Source: JAZKDW01 sp040387375
GTDB taxonomy: Bacteria; Pseudomonadota; Gammaproteobacteria; Burkholderiales; Burkholderiaceae_D
Assembly: GCA_040387375.1 (NCBI GenBank)
Contig: JAZKDW010000003.1
Location: forward strand, 34,751-98,750
Direction: 5' to 3'
DNA: 64,000 nt
Shown here: positions 18,193-26,814 of the stretch, in pieces
Layout of the letters: every line of letters begins with the position of its first letter
Numbering within the stretch: the stretch's first letter is position 1
Notes under the pieces: model-generated
The model's input: the letters and a program-made list of their open reading frames with translations, nothing else
What the model was told of the DNA's origin: nothing
Databases searched by the model: none
Made by a program: the position numbers and the translations under genes

Positions 18193-18459
18193 GCTGTCGG
18201 CCTTCCAGGTGAAATAACTTGCGGAAAGCTTGCGATTTTAGCAGAGGGCATAAGCGCCCCTCGTACGTATTTGGTCCAATACGCCGATTTTCAGCTATTT
18301 GGGTAATTGTGATTAATAAAGGTCAAAATTGTACAAATTGTAAATACTATCAAAAGAATTTAAACAATCAATTTTGAATATCGATCGCTATCCCCTATCA
18401 TTTGAAACATTCCGATAGCAATAAGCCACTCGGACCATTCAAACCCACAGGAGAGCACC
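18193..18459. promoter_or_regulatory. Divergent intergenic region maeB / rubrerythrin
   Basis: This AT-rich 267-bp region should hold both promoters. An inverted pair GCTATC (18387-18392) and GATAGC (18414-18419) lies 40-70 bp before the rubrerythrin start and could be an operator. It does not match a regulator I can name with confidence. Confidence 0.35.
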
Positions 18460-18951
18460 ATGGCAAACCAGAATCCCGCTACCAAATCCGTCACGATCGA
18501 GAACCTCGAAGCCGCTTTTGCCGGTGAGTCGATGGCGCACATCAAGTACCGTTATTTTGCAAAACTGGCACGCGCAGCCGGGGATGAAGATGTTGCAAAA
18601 ATTTTTGAAGACACCGCCGAGCAGGAAATCATGCATGCATTCGGCCATCTTGACCTGCTGTATCCGAAAGCGCAATTGACACCTGCGAAGTCGCTCGAAA
18701 TCGCGATCGAAGGCGAAACATATGAATACACCGAAATGTATCCGAAGTTCCGCCACCTCGCCGTTGAAGAAGGCAACCAGGCTGCGGTCGCGGAATATGA
18801 CGAGCAGATCGCCGAATCGAAGGAGCATGCCGCCAATTTCAAGCGCACGCTGGAAATCGCCGCCAAGCGTTTTGCCGCATTGGCAAAAGTCGAAGAGCGC
18901 CATGCCAATCACTATCGCGCCGCGCTCGCCAAAACGACAGCGCAGGCATAA
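18460..18951 (+). CDS. Rubrerythrin (diiron domain only)
   Basis: A 163-residue ferritin-like protein that reduces hydrogen peroxide at a diiron centre. The ligand motifs are present in order: GESMAHIKYRYFA, TAEQEIMHA, a second half with GETYEYTEMYPKF, and EERHANHY. The C-terminal rubredoxin domain of classical rubrerythrin is absent. It is supplied instead by the separate rubredoxin gene 48 bp downstream. The ribosome site AGGAGAG is strong. With rubredoxin and its reductase this makes an NAD(P)H-dependent peroxidase chain. Confidence 0.92.
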   Translation: MANQNPATKSVTIENLEAAFAGESMAHIKYRYFAKLARAAGDEDVAKIFEDTAEQEIMHAFGHLDLLYPKAQLTPAKSLEIAIEGETYEYTEMYPKFRHLAVEEGNQAAVAEYDEQIAESKEHAANFKRTLEIAAKRFAALAKVEERHANHYRAALAKTTAQA

Positions 18952-18999
18952 GCAGATACCGCCGATCACAACCAACATCATTAAAACAGGATAAATAAC

Positions 19000-19164
19000 A
19001 TGAAAACTTATCAATGCATCGTTTGCGGTTTTGTCTATGACGAGTCAGTCGGATTGCCTGAAGAAGGCATCGCAGCCGGCACCAGATGGGATGACATACC
19101 TGCCGACTGGGAATGCCCGGATTGCGGCGTGGCCAAGGCTGATTTCGAGATGGTTGAAATCTAA
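19000..19164 (+). CDS. Rubredoxin
   Basis: A 54-residue electron carrier with two CxxC knuckles, YQCIVCGFVYD and WECPDCGVAK, that bind one iron. It is a full-length classical rubredoxin. It is placed between rubrerythrin and rubredoxin reductase, so it probably shuttles electrons between them in the cytoplasm. Confidence 0.95.
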   Translation: MKTYQCIVCGFVYDESVGLPEEGIAAGTRWDDIPADWECPDCGVAKADFEMVEI

Positions 19165-19240
19165 GATCGACTCGTTGCGCGGACGGAGGCGGCTAGCCCT
19201 CGTCTGCCGCAACAGGTTTTGAACACGAACAGGATTGCAC

Positions 19241-20443
19241 ATGAAACCGATCATCATCATCGGCGCCGGACTCGCGGGCTACACGGTAGCGCGGGAACTG
19301 CGCAAGCTCGACAAGACCATGCCGCTGACCATCGTTACAGCCGATGATGGCGGTTTTTATTCAAAGCCCATGCTGTCCAATGCCTTTGCCCAAAACAAGC
19401 TGGCGGCGCAACTGGTGACCCAGACCGCGGCGCAATTGAGCACGCAGCTCGACGCGCAGATCCTGGCCCGCACCCATGTACAACGCATCGACGGCGCCAA
19501 CAAAACGATAGACACCAGCGCCGGCATCCTGGAATACGAAAAAGTGGTGATTGCCGTCGGCGCGCAGCCGATTCGGCTGGCAATCGGCGGCGATGCCGCC
19601 GACCAGGTACTGTCAGTCAATCACGTCGACGATTACGCGGCATTCCGCGCCAGGATCGCGCTGATGCCCACTGCAATGCCGGTACGTATCGCCATCCTTG
19701 GCGCTGGCCTGATCGGATGCGAATTCGCCGACGATCTTGCCGGTGCGGGCCATGCGGTAACGCTGATCGATCCCAATCCGCTGCCATTGTCCGCGCTCGC
19801 CGCGCCGGCGTTATCGGCAGGTTTGCATGCGGCGCTGAAAGCGCGCGGTGTCGGCCTGCGTCTCGCCACCACTGCAGTGCGCATAGACCGCCGCGACCAT
19901 GGACTTGAGGTCACGCTTGCGGACGGCAATACCTTCGAGACAGATATCGTATTGTCTGCAGTCGGCCTGCGCGCCGATCTCACGGTCGCGCTTGCATCGC
20001 AACTGGCCACCGGCCGCGGCATCATCGTCGACGCCACCGGGCAAACCAGCACATCCGGTATCTATGCATTGGGCGACTGTGCCGAATACACGGTCGAGGG
20101 CGGCACACGCACCCTGCCCTATATCGCGCCGCTGATGACCGCGGCGCGTGCGATCGCCCGCACGCTGACCGGTCAGGTCACGGCAATCGACCTGAAACCG
20201 GCGCCGGTCATCGTCAAGACGCCATCCTATCCGCTGGCATTGGTGCCGCCTCCGATGCACGCGATCGCCACCGGATCGTGGCAGCAAGAGAGTCAGGGTG
20301 CACGCATGGTCTGCCGCTTTGTTGATGAGCACGGTGTGATGCTGGGTTTTGGTGTCGCCCCGCAGGAAGCGGGTGTGCGCCAGCTTTTACTGGCCGGACT
20401 TGGCACACGGCTCGCGGTCGACCCCGCAGGCATAACTGCCTGA
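19241..20443 (+). CDS. Rubredoxin--NAD(+) reductase, FAD-dependent
   Basis: About 400 residues of the pyridine nucleotide-disulfide oxidoreductase fold. The FAD-binding IIIIGAGLAGYTVARELR is at the N-terminus, a second dinucleotide motif for NAD(P)H (IAILGAGLIGCEFADDL) lies near residue 150, and the FAD motif GIYALGDCAEY near 273. It lacks the redox-active CxxxxC pair of disulfide reductases, as expected for a rubredoxin reductase. The ATG at 19241 is preferred over an in-frame TTG two codons upstream. It is the third gene of the rubrerythrin-rubredoxin cluster. Confidence 0.9.
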   Translation: MKPIIIIGAGLAGYTVARELRKLDKTMPLTIVTADDGGFYSKPMLSNAFAQNKLAAQLVTQTAAQLSTQLDAQILARTHVQRIDGANKTIDTSAGILEYEKVVIAVGAQPIRLAIGGDAADQVLSVNHVDDYAAFRARIALMPTAMPVRIAILGAGLIGCEFADDLAGAGHAVTLIDPNPLPLSALAAPALSAGLHAALKARGVGLRLATTAVRIDRRDHGLEVTLADGNTFETDIVLSAVGLRADLTVALASQLATGRGIIVDATGQTSTSGIYALGDCAEYTVEGGTRTLPYIAPLMTAARAIARTLTGQVTAIDLKPAPVIVKTPSYPLALVPPPMHAIATGSWQQESQGARMVCRFVDEHGVMLGFGVAPQEAGVRQLLLAGLGTRLAVDPAGITA

Positions 20444-20516
20444 AACCCCGCACGCCGATCATTGCAAGGCGCCGGGAAAACGGCATCCCGGCTGCGCCGT
20501 TCTGTACAATTACGGC

Positions 20517-21485
20517 ATGCCGTCTGAATTCGAACTGATCGCCCGCTACTTCATGCGCCCTTCGCGTCACGCCAGCCGTGTGGCATTGGGCATCGGCGAC
20601 GATTGTGCGTTGCTCTCGCCGTCTCCCGGCATGCAGATGGCAATTTCTTCCGACATGCTGGTTGAGGGGCGGCATTTTTTCCCCGGAGCCGATCCAGTCA
20701 AACTGGGACACAAGTGCCTGGCCGTCAACTTGTCCGATCTTGCGGCGATGGGCGCACAACCGGTCGCCTTTACGCTGGCGCTGGCGCTGCCGGACGCAGA
20801 GGACGAATGGCTTGCGGCGTTCTCGAAAGGTTTGTTCAGCCTGGCCGATGCGCATGCATGTGAGCTGATCGGCGGCGACACCACCAGAGGACCGCTGAAC
20901 ATCTGCATCACGATTTTCGGCGAACTTCCCGCGGGGCAGGCGTTGCGCCGTGACGCGGCACAAGCCGGTGACGACATCTGGATTTCCGGAACACTGGGCG
21001 ACGCCCGCCTGGCCCTCGCCGGTTTGCGCGGCGAAGTTGACCTCGACAATAAAACGCTCGACGCGGCGGCCATACGCCTGCATCAACCACTGCCACGGGT
21101 CGCATTGGGACTCGCCTTGCGTGGCCTGGCGCATGCCGCGATTGACATTTCAGATGGCCTGATCGGTGATCTCGGTCACATCCTCCAGCGTTCAAACGCC
21201 GGTGCGTCGCTCAAGGTCGACGCGCTGCCGGCAGGTGCGATGCTGGCAAGCCAGGCAACTGACATGCGGCGCCGTTTTGCGCTTGCGGGCGGCGACGATT
21301 ATGAGCTGTGTTTCACCGCCCCCGTATCGGCCAGGCAAGCCGTCGCGGCCGCGGCAATTCGTGCCGCGACGCCGGTCACCCGCGTCGGACGCATTGAGGC
21401 CGCGAGCGGCTTGCGCCTGATCGATGCGGCCGGCGAAACGATTGATTTACCGGTGACTTCTTTCGATCATTTCACTTCACCATGA
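20517..21485 (+). CDS. thiL: Thiamine-monophosphate kinase
   Basis: A 322-residue ATP-dependent kinase converting thiamine phosphate to thiamine diphosphate, the last step of cofactor synthesis. N-terminal FELIARYFMRP and GIGDDCALLSP are typical of the AIR-synthase-related fold. DMLVEGRHF, VNLSDLAAMGA and IGGDTTRGP line the nucleotide and metal sites. It overlaps pgpA by 4 bp (ATGA), so the two are translationally coupled, a common arrangement in Proteobacteria. Confidence 0.95.
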   Translation: MPSEFELIARYFMRPSRHASRVALGIGDDCALLSPSPGMQMAISSDMLVEGRHFFPGADPVKLGHKCLAVNLSDLAAMGAQPVAFTLALALPDAEDEWLAAFSKGLFSLADAHACELIGGDTTRGPLNICITIFGELPAGQALRRDAAQAGDDIWISGTLGDARLALAGLRGEVDLDNKTLDAAAIRLHQPLPRVALGLALRGLAHAAIDISDGLIGDLGHILQRSNAGASLKVDALPAGAMLASQATDMRRRFALAGGDDYELCFTAPVSARQAVAAAAIRAATPVTRVGRIEAASGLRLIDAAGETIDLPVTSFDHFTSP

Positions 21486-22006
21486 CCACACTCGAACGCG
21501 GGCAAACTTCATTGATAAAAAAGCCTGACATGCGTTTCATGATGTCGCATCCCGCGCATATGATCGCGCAGGGTTTCGGCAGCGGCTTGTCGAGAATCAT
21601 GCCCGGCACCGCCGGCACCCTGCTCGGATGGCTGTCGTTCATTTATTTGTCGTCACGCTGGCCGGCATTATTTACTTCTTTGAACTGGATCATCATTATC
21701 GCCGCCGGATTTGGGATCGGCATCTGGGCCTGCGAAAAAACCGGAAAGGACCTTGGTATCGCCGATCACGGCAGCATGGTGTGGGATGAAATTATCGCGT
21801 TCTGGCTGGTGCTGGTATTCGTGATGCCGGCGGGATTCTGGACCCAATTATGGGCATTCATCCTGTTCCGGTTTTTCGACATGGTAAAACCGGCGCCAAT
21901 CGATTATCTGGACCGCCGCCTCAAAGGCGGTTTTGGTGTCATGGCCGACGATATCATGGCAGCCTTTTATGGTCTGCTGGTGTTCGCTCTCTGGCGCGTG
22001 ATCTGA
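21482..22006 (+). CDS. pgpA: Phosphatidylglycerophosphatase A
   Basis: A 174-residue inner-membrane enzyme that dephosphorylates phosphatidylglycerophosphate to phosphatidylglycerol. GSGLSRIMPGTAGTLLGW and VWDEIIAFWLVL are the family signatures, with the acidic DE in the second. Three to four hydrophobic helices are visible. The start overlaps the thiL stop. Confidence 0.94.
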   Translation: MTTLERGQTSLIKKPDMRFMMSHPAHMIAQGFGSGLSRIMPGTAGTLLGWLSFIYLSSRWPALFTSLNWIIIIAAGFGIGIWACEKTGKDLGIADHGSMVWDEIIAFWLVLVFVMPAGFWTQLWAFILFRFFDMVKPAPIDYLDRRLKGGFGVMADDIMAAFYGLLVFALWRVI

Positions 22007-22062
22007 TTCCTATTCGTCTGTGCGTTGTGCGGCTGTCAAGCATGACAGTCATGTCTCCGCCT

Positions 22063-22350
22063 TCAAGACCTCGGTTCGCTCCGGTCGTCCGGAACCGGCT
22101 TTGGTTTCCCGTTCGTTTTGGGCGTAAATCGCCGCACCAGAATTACACCGCCGCACGCCAGGCCAAGCAGCACCACCACAACCGATATGATGGTTCCCGC
22201 AGTGGCAGCCGGCTCCGCAACCATGATCTTGCCTTGCACTGCGCTGTTAACAACAGCCGGCGCTTTTTTTTGCGAGGCAGCAAGAGCCGGGACGGAGTGT
22301 CCGAGCGATAGCGCTGTCATGAGAATCAAAGCTGAAGTGGTGCGTTTCAT
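22063..22350 (-). CDS. Small predicted membrane protein, unknown
   Basis: A 95-residue protein with a cleavable-looking signal peptide (ALSLGHSVPALAAS), a short periplasmic segment, one transmembrane helix (TIISVVVVLLGLACGGVILV) and a charged cytoplasmic tail. It is not recognised as a known family. Its ATG overlaps the stop of the upstream four-helix membrane gene (ATGA), so both are probably translated together. It converges with pgpA. Confidence 0.6.
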   Translation of the reverse strand: MKRTTSALILMTALSLGHSVPALAASQKKAPAVVNSAVQGKIMVAEPAATAGTIISVVVVLLGLACGGVILVRRFTPKTNGKPKPVPDDRSEPRS

Positions 22351-23144
22351 GACCCGGATACCTCACCTGTCCCAATGAGGCGACTATCGACGTATTTGTC
22401 GACGACCACCTCATTGCTTTTGTACAGCTCGCGATCGGATACACACACTGCAAATACCCGATGCCTGACTAGTTGCGCACGGGGCTGTGCGCCGGACGAT
22501 ATGCGTTTGCCAGTTTTGCGGAACATTTTTTTATCCCTGATGATTTCATTAAAATGGTTAAAAGATTGGTGGTTAGCCGATACGGCACCACATTTGACTT
22601 TGTTCAGGACAGCGATGAAGGCAAGTACACAACCCAGTGTGAAAATCAGTGCCGCTCCCTCGATCGACACAAGCGGGTGAACAGGAGGACTGGCTTGTAG
22701 TTTCTGCAGCAGTCCGGACGACAAACCCGTAGTGACCAAATAGACTGCCAGCGCCATCAAGAAAATCTTGATGCGTTTTTTGATTAGCCAGGATCCGGAC
22801 ACCTGCCTGAAGGCCAATGCCGACCTGGTGTGACCAGGCTCGTGCTTGTGCGGAAAAGGTGTGAAAACAGCGTGTAGTGCATTTACCGCTATCGCAATGG
22901 CTAGCAGGAAAACGAAGAATGGGACCAACACATCGGTGATGTTCAGCGATACGCCGTTCGTCCATGTCATTACATGAGCGGATTCAAATTCGACCGAATG
23001 CCCTTGCCAGAATTTGCCGTGCCGTCCCTGTAGCACGCGCTCGGCGATGAACCAGCCCGCAACACTGGTAACCATCGCGAAGATGGCGAAGATCGCCATC
23101 ATGGGTAGGGCCGCTCCACCGCCATTTTTTCCGTGCCTGATCAT
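22347..23144 (-). CDS. Predicted four-helix membrane protein, unknown
   Basis: About 265 residues. Four hydrophobic helices are seen: near MMAIFAIFAMVTSVAGWFI, DVLVPFFVFLLAIAIAVNAL, IFLMALAVYLVTTGL and GAALIFTLGCVLAFIAVL. A basic C-terminal tail of about 90 residues follows. It is not recognised. The ATG at 23144 has GCGGA upstream; an in-frame GTG at 23180 would add 12 residues. It is coupled to the 95-residue gene downstream. Confidence 0.6.
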   Translation of the reverse strand: MIRHGKNGGGAALPMMAIFAIFAMVTSVAGWFIAERVLQGRHGKFWQGHSVEFESAHVMTWTNGVSLNITDVLVPFFVFLLAIAIAVNALHAVFTPFPHKHEPGHTRSALAFRQVSGSWLIKKRIKIFLMALAVYLVTTGLSSGLLQKLQASPPVHPLVSIEGAALIFTLGCVLAFIAVLNKVKCGAVSANHQSFNHFNEIIRDKKMFRKTGKRISSGAQPRAQLVRHRVFAVCVSDRELYKSNEVVVDKYVDSRLIGTGEVSGS

Positions 23145-23450
23145 TCCGCGAAGACCTTTTTTGTGAATACATCTGCACACACAAAGCTTTGTATTAGGGA
23201 GGTGCGTGGATCACCTTCTTCTGAACATTCGGTAAGAGGTAATTTAAATAGTAATAAGACAATATTTTGATTGTAAATAAGACAATAAACAAAGGGAATC
23301 AAAAAATTGCTAATTACATAAAATTTCTGCTTTATTGTTTAAGGGAAAGCTTTTTATGAGGAGGCTTGTAATGCATGAAACGCGCACACGAGACCGGGTG
23401 ACAAGTCTCTTTTTCACTCTTTGCAAGGTGGAAAATACAATCTCCACAGC
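23145..23450. promoter_or_regulatory. AT-rich upstream region with a 12-bp direct repeat
   Basis: The repeat AATAAGACAATA occurs at 23253-23264 and 23276-23287, 23 bp apart. It lies between the divergently read membrane pair and the pncC side, and could be a binding site. Further right there is a very strong Shine-Dalgarno sequence, AGGAGG, at 23359-23364, before an ATG at 23371 that opens a 28-codon frame ending at 23457. Confidence 0.35.
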
Positions 23451-23699
23451 ATGCTGAAAGGCTGGCAGAGAAGTGCGCGCAAATACAATCTGGCCGCAAA
23501 TATTGAGTGTTTAATATGCAACAAAGCGGGGGGCATCAAACGCCACGAAAGGTCGCGGGCAGCAACGTATGAATGCAAAAGCGGGGATATTGAAAACGAT
23601 GTTGAGGGATGGGCACCGAGTGGTAAAGTAACGACGTTCCTCCATCAAAACGGGACGAGCAAGCATTTCCCAATGAAGAAATTGAACATCAAACCTTGA
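23451..23699 (+). CDS. Doubtful small ORF, 82 codons
   Basis: The frame reads MLKGWQRSAR and includes a CLICNK motif, but resembles no family I know. Its ATG overlaps the stop of the preceding 28-codon frame (ATGCTGA), which itself has an ideal ribosome site, so a leader-coupled small gene is possible. Codon use is mixed and the evidence is weak. Confidence 0.25.
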   Translation: MLKGWQRSARKYNLAANIECLICNKAGGIKRHERSRAATYECKSGDIENDVEGWAPSGKVTTFLHQNGTSKHFPMKKLNIKP

Positions 23700-23719
23700 A
23701 TATCAGGAGCATGAACGCG

Positions 23720-24205
23720 ATGGAAGACATCATTGATTTGGCGGCGCGCGCCGGCAGCGTACTACAAAAAAAGAACTGGTTCCTCGCCACCGCTGAATCC
23801 TGCACCGGTGGCGGTGTCGGTCAGGCAGTTACTGAAATTGCTGGCTCGTCCGATTGGTACGACTGCGGTTTCATCACCTATTCGAATGCATCAAAATCCG
23901 AACTGCTTGACGTCCCGGCGGCACTGATAGCCCAGCATGGCACGGTGAGCGAGGAAATTGCCGCAGCCATGGCGGAAGGTGCGCTTGCCAACAGCAATGC
24001 GCACGTCACGATATCCACCACGGGTATTGCGGGTCCGGGCGGCGCCGTTGCCGGCAAGCCGGTGGGCACAGTCTGCTTCGGATGGGCTACAAAAGACGGG
24101 ACACATACGGAACGCCTGGTGTTCAGTGGCGACCGCCGCTCGGTGCGCGAACAAACCGTGGCGCATGCGTTGCAAGGTTTGATACGGTTTATTGAACAGC
24201 ATTAA
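23720..24205 (+). CDS. pncC: Nicotinamide-nucleotide amidase (CinA C-terminal domain family)
   Basis: A 161-residue enzyme that deamidates nicotinamide mononucleotide to nicotinate mononucleotide in pyridine nucleotide recycling. TAESCTGGGVGQAVTEIAG and the later TGIAGPGGAV are the hallmarks of the single-domain CinA-C/PncC family; the N-terminal CinA domain is absent. ATG 23720 stands 10 bp after AGGAG. An ATG at 23711 lies too close to this site, and a TTG at 23696 precedes it. Confidence 0.92.
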   Translation: MEDIIDLAARAGSVLQKKNWFLATAESCTGGGVGQAVTEIAGSSDWYDCGFITYSNASKSELLDVPAALIAQHGTVSEEIAAAMAEGALANSNAHVTISTTGIAGPGGAVAGKPVGTVCFGWATKDGTHTERLVFSGDRRSVREQTVAHALQGLIRFIEQH

Positions 24206-24306
24206 TGGGCGCATGAATCCCATCCCGCTCCGTCACATGCGCTTCTGGACCGGGATGGGCAGGACACCTGGAATGCCCGAATCCTTCCGGGCTTGATCTT
24301 AGTCGT

Positions 24307-25137
24307 TCAGCACGAAATGAACTGGTTGATCGCATCGCGTGTTTGCAGCGCGACGCGTCGTGCGGCCTGTGCAAAATCCTCGCCTGCGGCCTCATCCGCC
24401 TTCGCATACAGAATCGCCCGCGATGAATTGATCATCATCCCTTTTCCGCTTGCCGTTCTGCCCGCTTTTACGGTCGCCTCGATATCGCCTCCTTGTGCGC
24501 CTATCCCTGGCACCAGCAACGGCATCTCGCCAACAATTGCACGAACCTGCGCCAATTCATGCGGGAACGTGGCGCCGAGAACCAATCCGCACTGGCCATT
24601 GGTATTCCATTTTTCGGCGACCAGTTGCGCGACATGCTGATACAGCGGTTTTCCCTCAACCGGCAGGAATTGCAGGTCGGAGCCGCCCGGATTCGAGGTG
24701 CGGCAAAGAATGATCGAACCGCGCTCTTTCCATTCCAGATAAGGAGCGACGGAGTCGAATCCCATGTACGGATTCAGCGTCACCGCATCGGCGTCATAAC
24801 GTTCGAATGCTTCCCGCGCATACTGCTCGGCGGTGGCACCAATGTCGCCGCGCTTGGCGTCGAGCACGATTGGAATATGCGGATATTGCGCCCGCAAATA
24901 AGCACAGATCGCCTCGAGCTGATCTTCGGCGCGCAATGCCGCAAAGTAGGCGATCTGCGGCTTGAAGCTGCAGACCGTATCGGCGGTGGCGTCGATGACG
25001 GCCTTGCAAAATGTGAAAATTGCATCCGGCTCGCCTTGCAGGTGCGCGGGGAATTTGCCGAGGTCCGGATCCAGGCCGACGCATAGCATGGAATTGTTCC
25101 TGGACCAGGCGGCAGATAATTTTTCAATGAAGGTCAC
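24307..25137 (-). CDS. pyrF: Orotidine 5'-phosphate decarboxylase (type 2)
   Basis: About 276 residues, catalysing the last step of UMP synthesis. The active-site motif LDAKRGDIGATA carries the catalytic Lys/Asp pair, and LCVGLDPDLGKFP is the N-terminal signature of the longer type 2 subfamily. RTSNPGG binds phosphate. A GTG start at 25137 matches the usual N-terminus (MTFIEKL). The frame is open upstream to 25257, but that extension looks non-coding. Confidence 0.93.
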   Translation of the reverse strand: MTFIEKLSAAWSRNNSMLCVGLDPDLGKFPAHLQGEPDAIFTFCKAVIDATADTVCSFKPQIAYFAALRAEDQLEAICAYLRAQYPHIPIVLDAKRGDIGATAEQYAREAFERYDADAVTLNPYMGFDSVAPYLEWKERGSIILCRTSNPGGSDLQFLPVEGKPLYQHVAQLVAEKWNTNGQCGLVLGATFPHELAQVRAIVGEMPLLVPGIGAQGGDIEATVKAGRTASGKGMMINSSRAILYAKADEAAGEDFAQAARRVALQTRDAINQFISC

Positions 25138-25398
25138 GGCGATAATCTCAAGGTAAAGTGTTTCGGTCCTGCATATTGTAACGTGCCGTGCTATCGTTCT
25201 GGCATGACTTCGGTTTGCCGATCGGATTTCCCCGCCGCGCCAGGCGCCACACCGCATTGGCAGTGGTTCTCACGTGAGCGTGGTGGTGTTGAAATGCCGC
25301 ATGATCGGCCCCACTTGTTTTTACCAATCACAGAGACAGAGCGGCGTCCGGCCCGGTAGTTTTTGCCTGTTCAACTTACAATATTCAAGAGGAAAACA

Positions 25399-25995
25399 AT
25401 GATGAAAAAATGGCTGAAATGGAGTGCAATTGCTTTCTTTGCGTCGATGTTAAGTGCTTGCGGATATAACGACTTCCAGTCGAAAGATGAAAACACCAAG
25501 GCCGCATGGGGTGAAGTGGTGAATCAGTATCAACGCCGCGCCGATCTGATTCCGAACCTGGTCAATACCGTGAAGGGATACGCATCGCACGAAAGGGAAA
25601 CACTGGAAGCCGTCACGAAGGCGCGCGCCTCCGCCACCAGTTTCCAGATCACGCCGGAGGTGCTGAACAACCCGCAGGCGTTTCAGAAATTCCAGCAAGT
25701 GCAAGGGGAGCTGTCATCGGCTCTGTCGCGGCTGATGGTCGTCGCCGAAAAATATCCGGACCTGAAAGCGGACGCGAGTTTTCGCGATCTGCAGTCGCAG
25801 CTTGAAGGCACCGAAAACCGCATCACGGTGGCGCGCCAGCGTTATATCGTGGCGGTGCAGGAGTACAACGTCCTGGCACGCAGCTTCCCGACCAACCTGA
25901 CCGCAATGATGTTCAATTATGAAGTCAAACCCTCATTCACCGTCGAGAATGAAAAGGCGATTTCCAATGCGCCCGCGGTCAACTTCGGCAAATAA
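25399..25995 (+). CDS. lemA: LemA family lipoprotein
   Basis: A 198-residue LemA protein. The start (MMKKWLKWSAIAFF) leads to the lipobox LSAC, so it is probably a lipoprotein. The mature region has the family helices with NEVVNQYQRRADLIPNLVNT-like and TVARQRYIVAVQEYN-like segments. Its molecular function is not well established. The ATG pair follows AAGAGGAAAA. It forms a cluster with two TPM-domain genes directly downstream, the usual context of lemA. Confidence 0.93.
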   Translation: MMKKWLKWSAIAFFASMLSACGYNDFQSKDENTKAAWGEVVNQYQRRADLIPNLVNTVKGYASHERETLEAVTKARASATSFQITPEVLNNPQAFQKFQQVQGELSSALSRLMVVAEKYPDLKADASFRDLQSQLEGTENRITVARQRYIVAVQEYNVLARSFPTNLTAMMFNYEVKPSFTVENEKAISNAPAVNFGK

Positions 25996-26010
25996 GCGGA
26001 GCGGCAGACA

Positions 26011-26814
26011 ATGAGCATCTTGCGTTACCTGCTCGGTGTGCTGCTGGCGCTGGCCTGTACGCTTGCCTTTGCACAGACCTTCGCGCCTGTTCCGCCGCTG
26101 CAATCGCATGTGACGGATACGGCCGGCATGTTAAATCCGGCACAGCGCACCGCGCTGGAAAACGTGCTCACCGAATACGAGACGCGCACTGGCAGCCAGA
26201 TCGCCGTCGTGCTGGTAGGCAGTACCGCGCCGGAAGCGATCGAACAATACAGTATCCGGGTCGCCGATGCATGGAAACTGGGGCGCAAAGGTGTTGACGA
26301 TGGTGTGATCCTGCTGGTTGCGAAAGACAATCCCGCATCGCTGCGGCGGCTGCGCATCGAAGCCGGCCGCGGTGTGCAGGGAACGCTGACTGACGCACAA
26401 TCGAAGCGCATCCTGCAAGACATCATCGCGCCGCATTTCCGGCAAAATGATTTTTACGGCGGCCTGGTCGCGGGTGTTTCGGCGATCACCAGCCTGCTCG
26501 ATCAGGAACATCTTCCCGCACCCGCCAGGCAGGCTGGCGCTCAGCAGGAAGAAGACTGGCTTGGGGGGCTTCTTCCGTTTCTTTTCATCGGCGTGATGCT
26601 GGTGGGCGCGATGATGTCGCGCCGGCGCGGATCACGCAATGCGCTCACCAGCAACAACTGGGGCCGTACGGCAGGCATCATCCTGGGCAGCGGCATCGGC
26701 AGCGGCATGGGCAGGCATGGCGGCTTCGGTGGCGGCGGCTTCGGCGGTGGCGGTGGCGGATTTTCGGGCGGCGGTGGTGGATTTGATGGCGGCGGCGCCT
26801 CGGGGAACTGGTAA
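26011..26814 (+). CDS. TPM-domain protein (YgcG family)
   Basis: A 267-residue membrane-anchored protein. It has a signal peptide, then a TPM domain (VTDTAGMLNPAQRTALENVL, GSQIAVVLVG, GRGVQGTLTDA), one transmembrane helix near residue 190, and a Gly-rich tail of GGGGF-type repeats. The TPM fold is implicated in membrane protein quality control and phosphatase-like roles in plants; the bacterial role is unclear. It starts 15 bp after lemA and overlaps the next gene by 1 bp. Confidence 0.88.
   Translation: MSILRYLLGVLLALACTLAFAQTFAPVPPLQSHVTDTAGMLNPAQRTALENVLTEYETRTGSQIAVVLVGSTAPEAIEQYSIRVADAWKLGRKGVDDGVILLVAKDNPASLRRLRIEAGRGVQGTLTDAQSKRILQDIIAPHFRQNDFYGGLVAGVSAITSLLDQEHLPAPARQAGAQQEEDWLGGLLPFLFIGVMLVGAMMSRRRGSRNALTSNNWGRTAGIILGSGIGSGMGRHGGFGGGGFGGGGGGFSGGGGGFDGGGASGNW

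Noticed and set aside
16150..18306. A 718-codon plus-strand frame opposite maeB
   Set aside because: It mirrors the conserved maeB codons, has no ribosome site and a composition typical of antisense shadows (rich in His, Arg, Asp).
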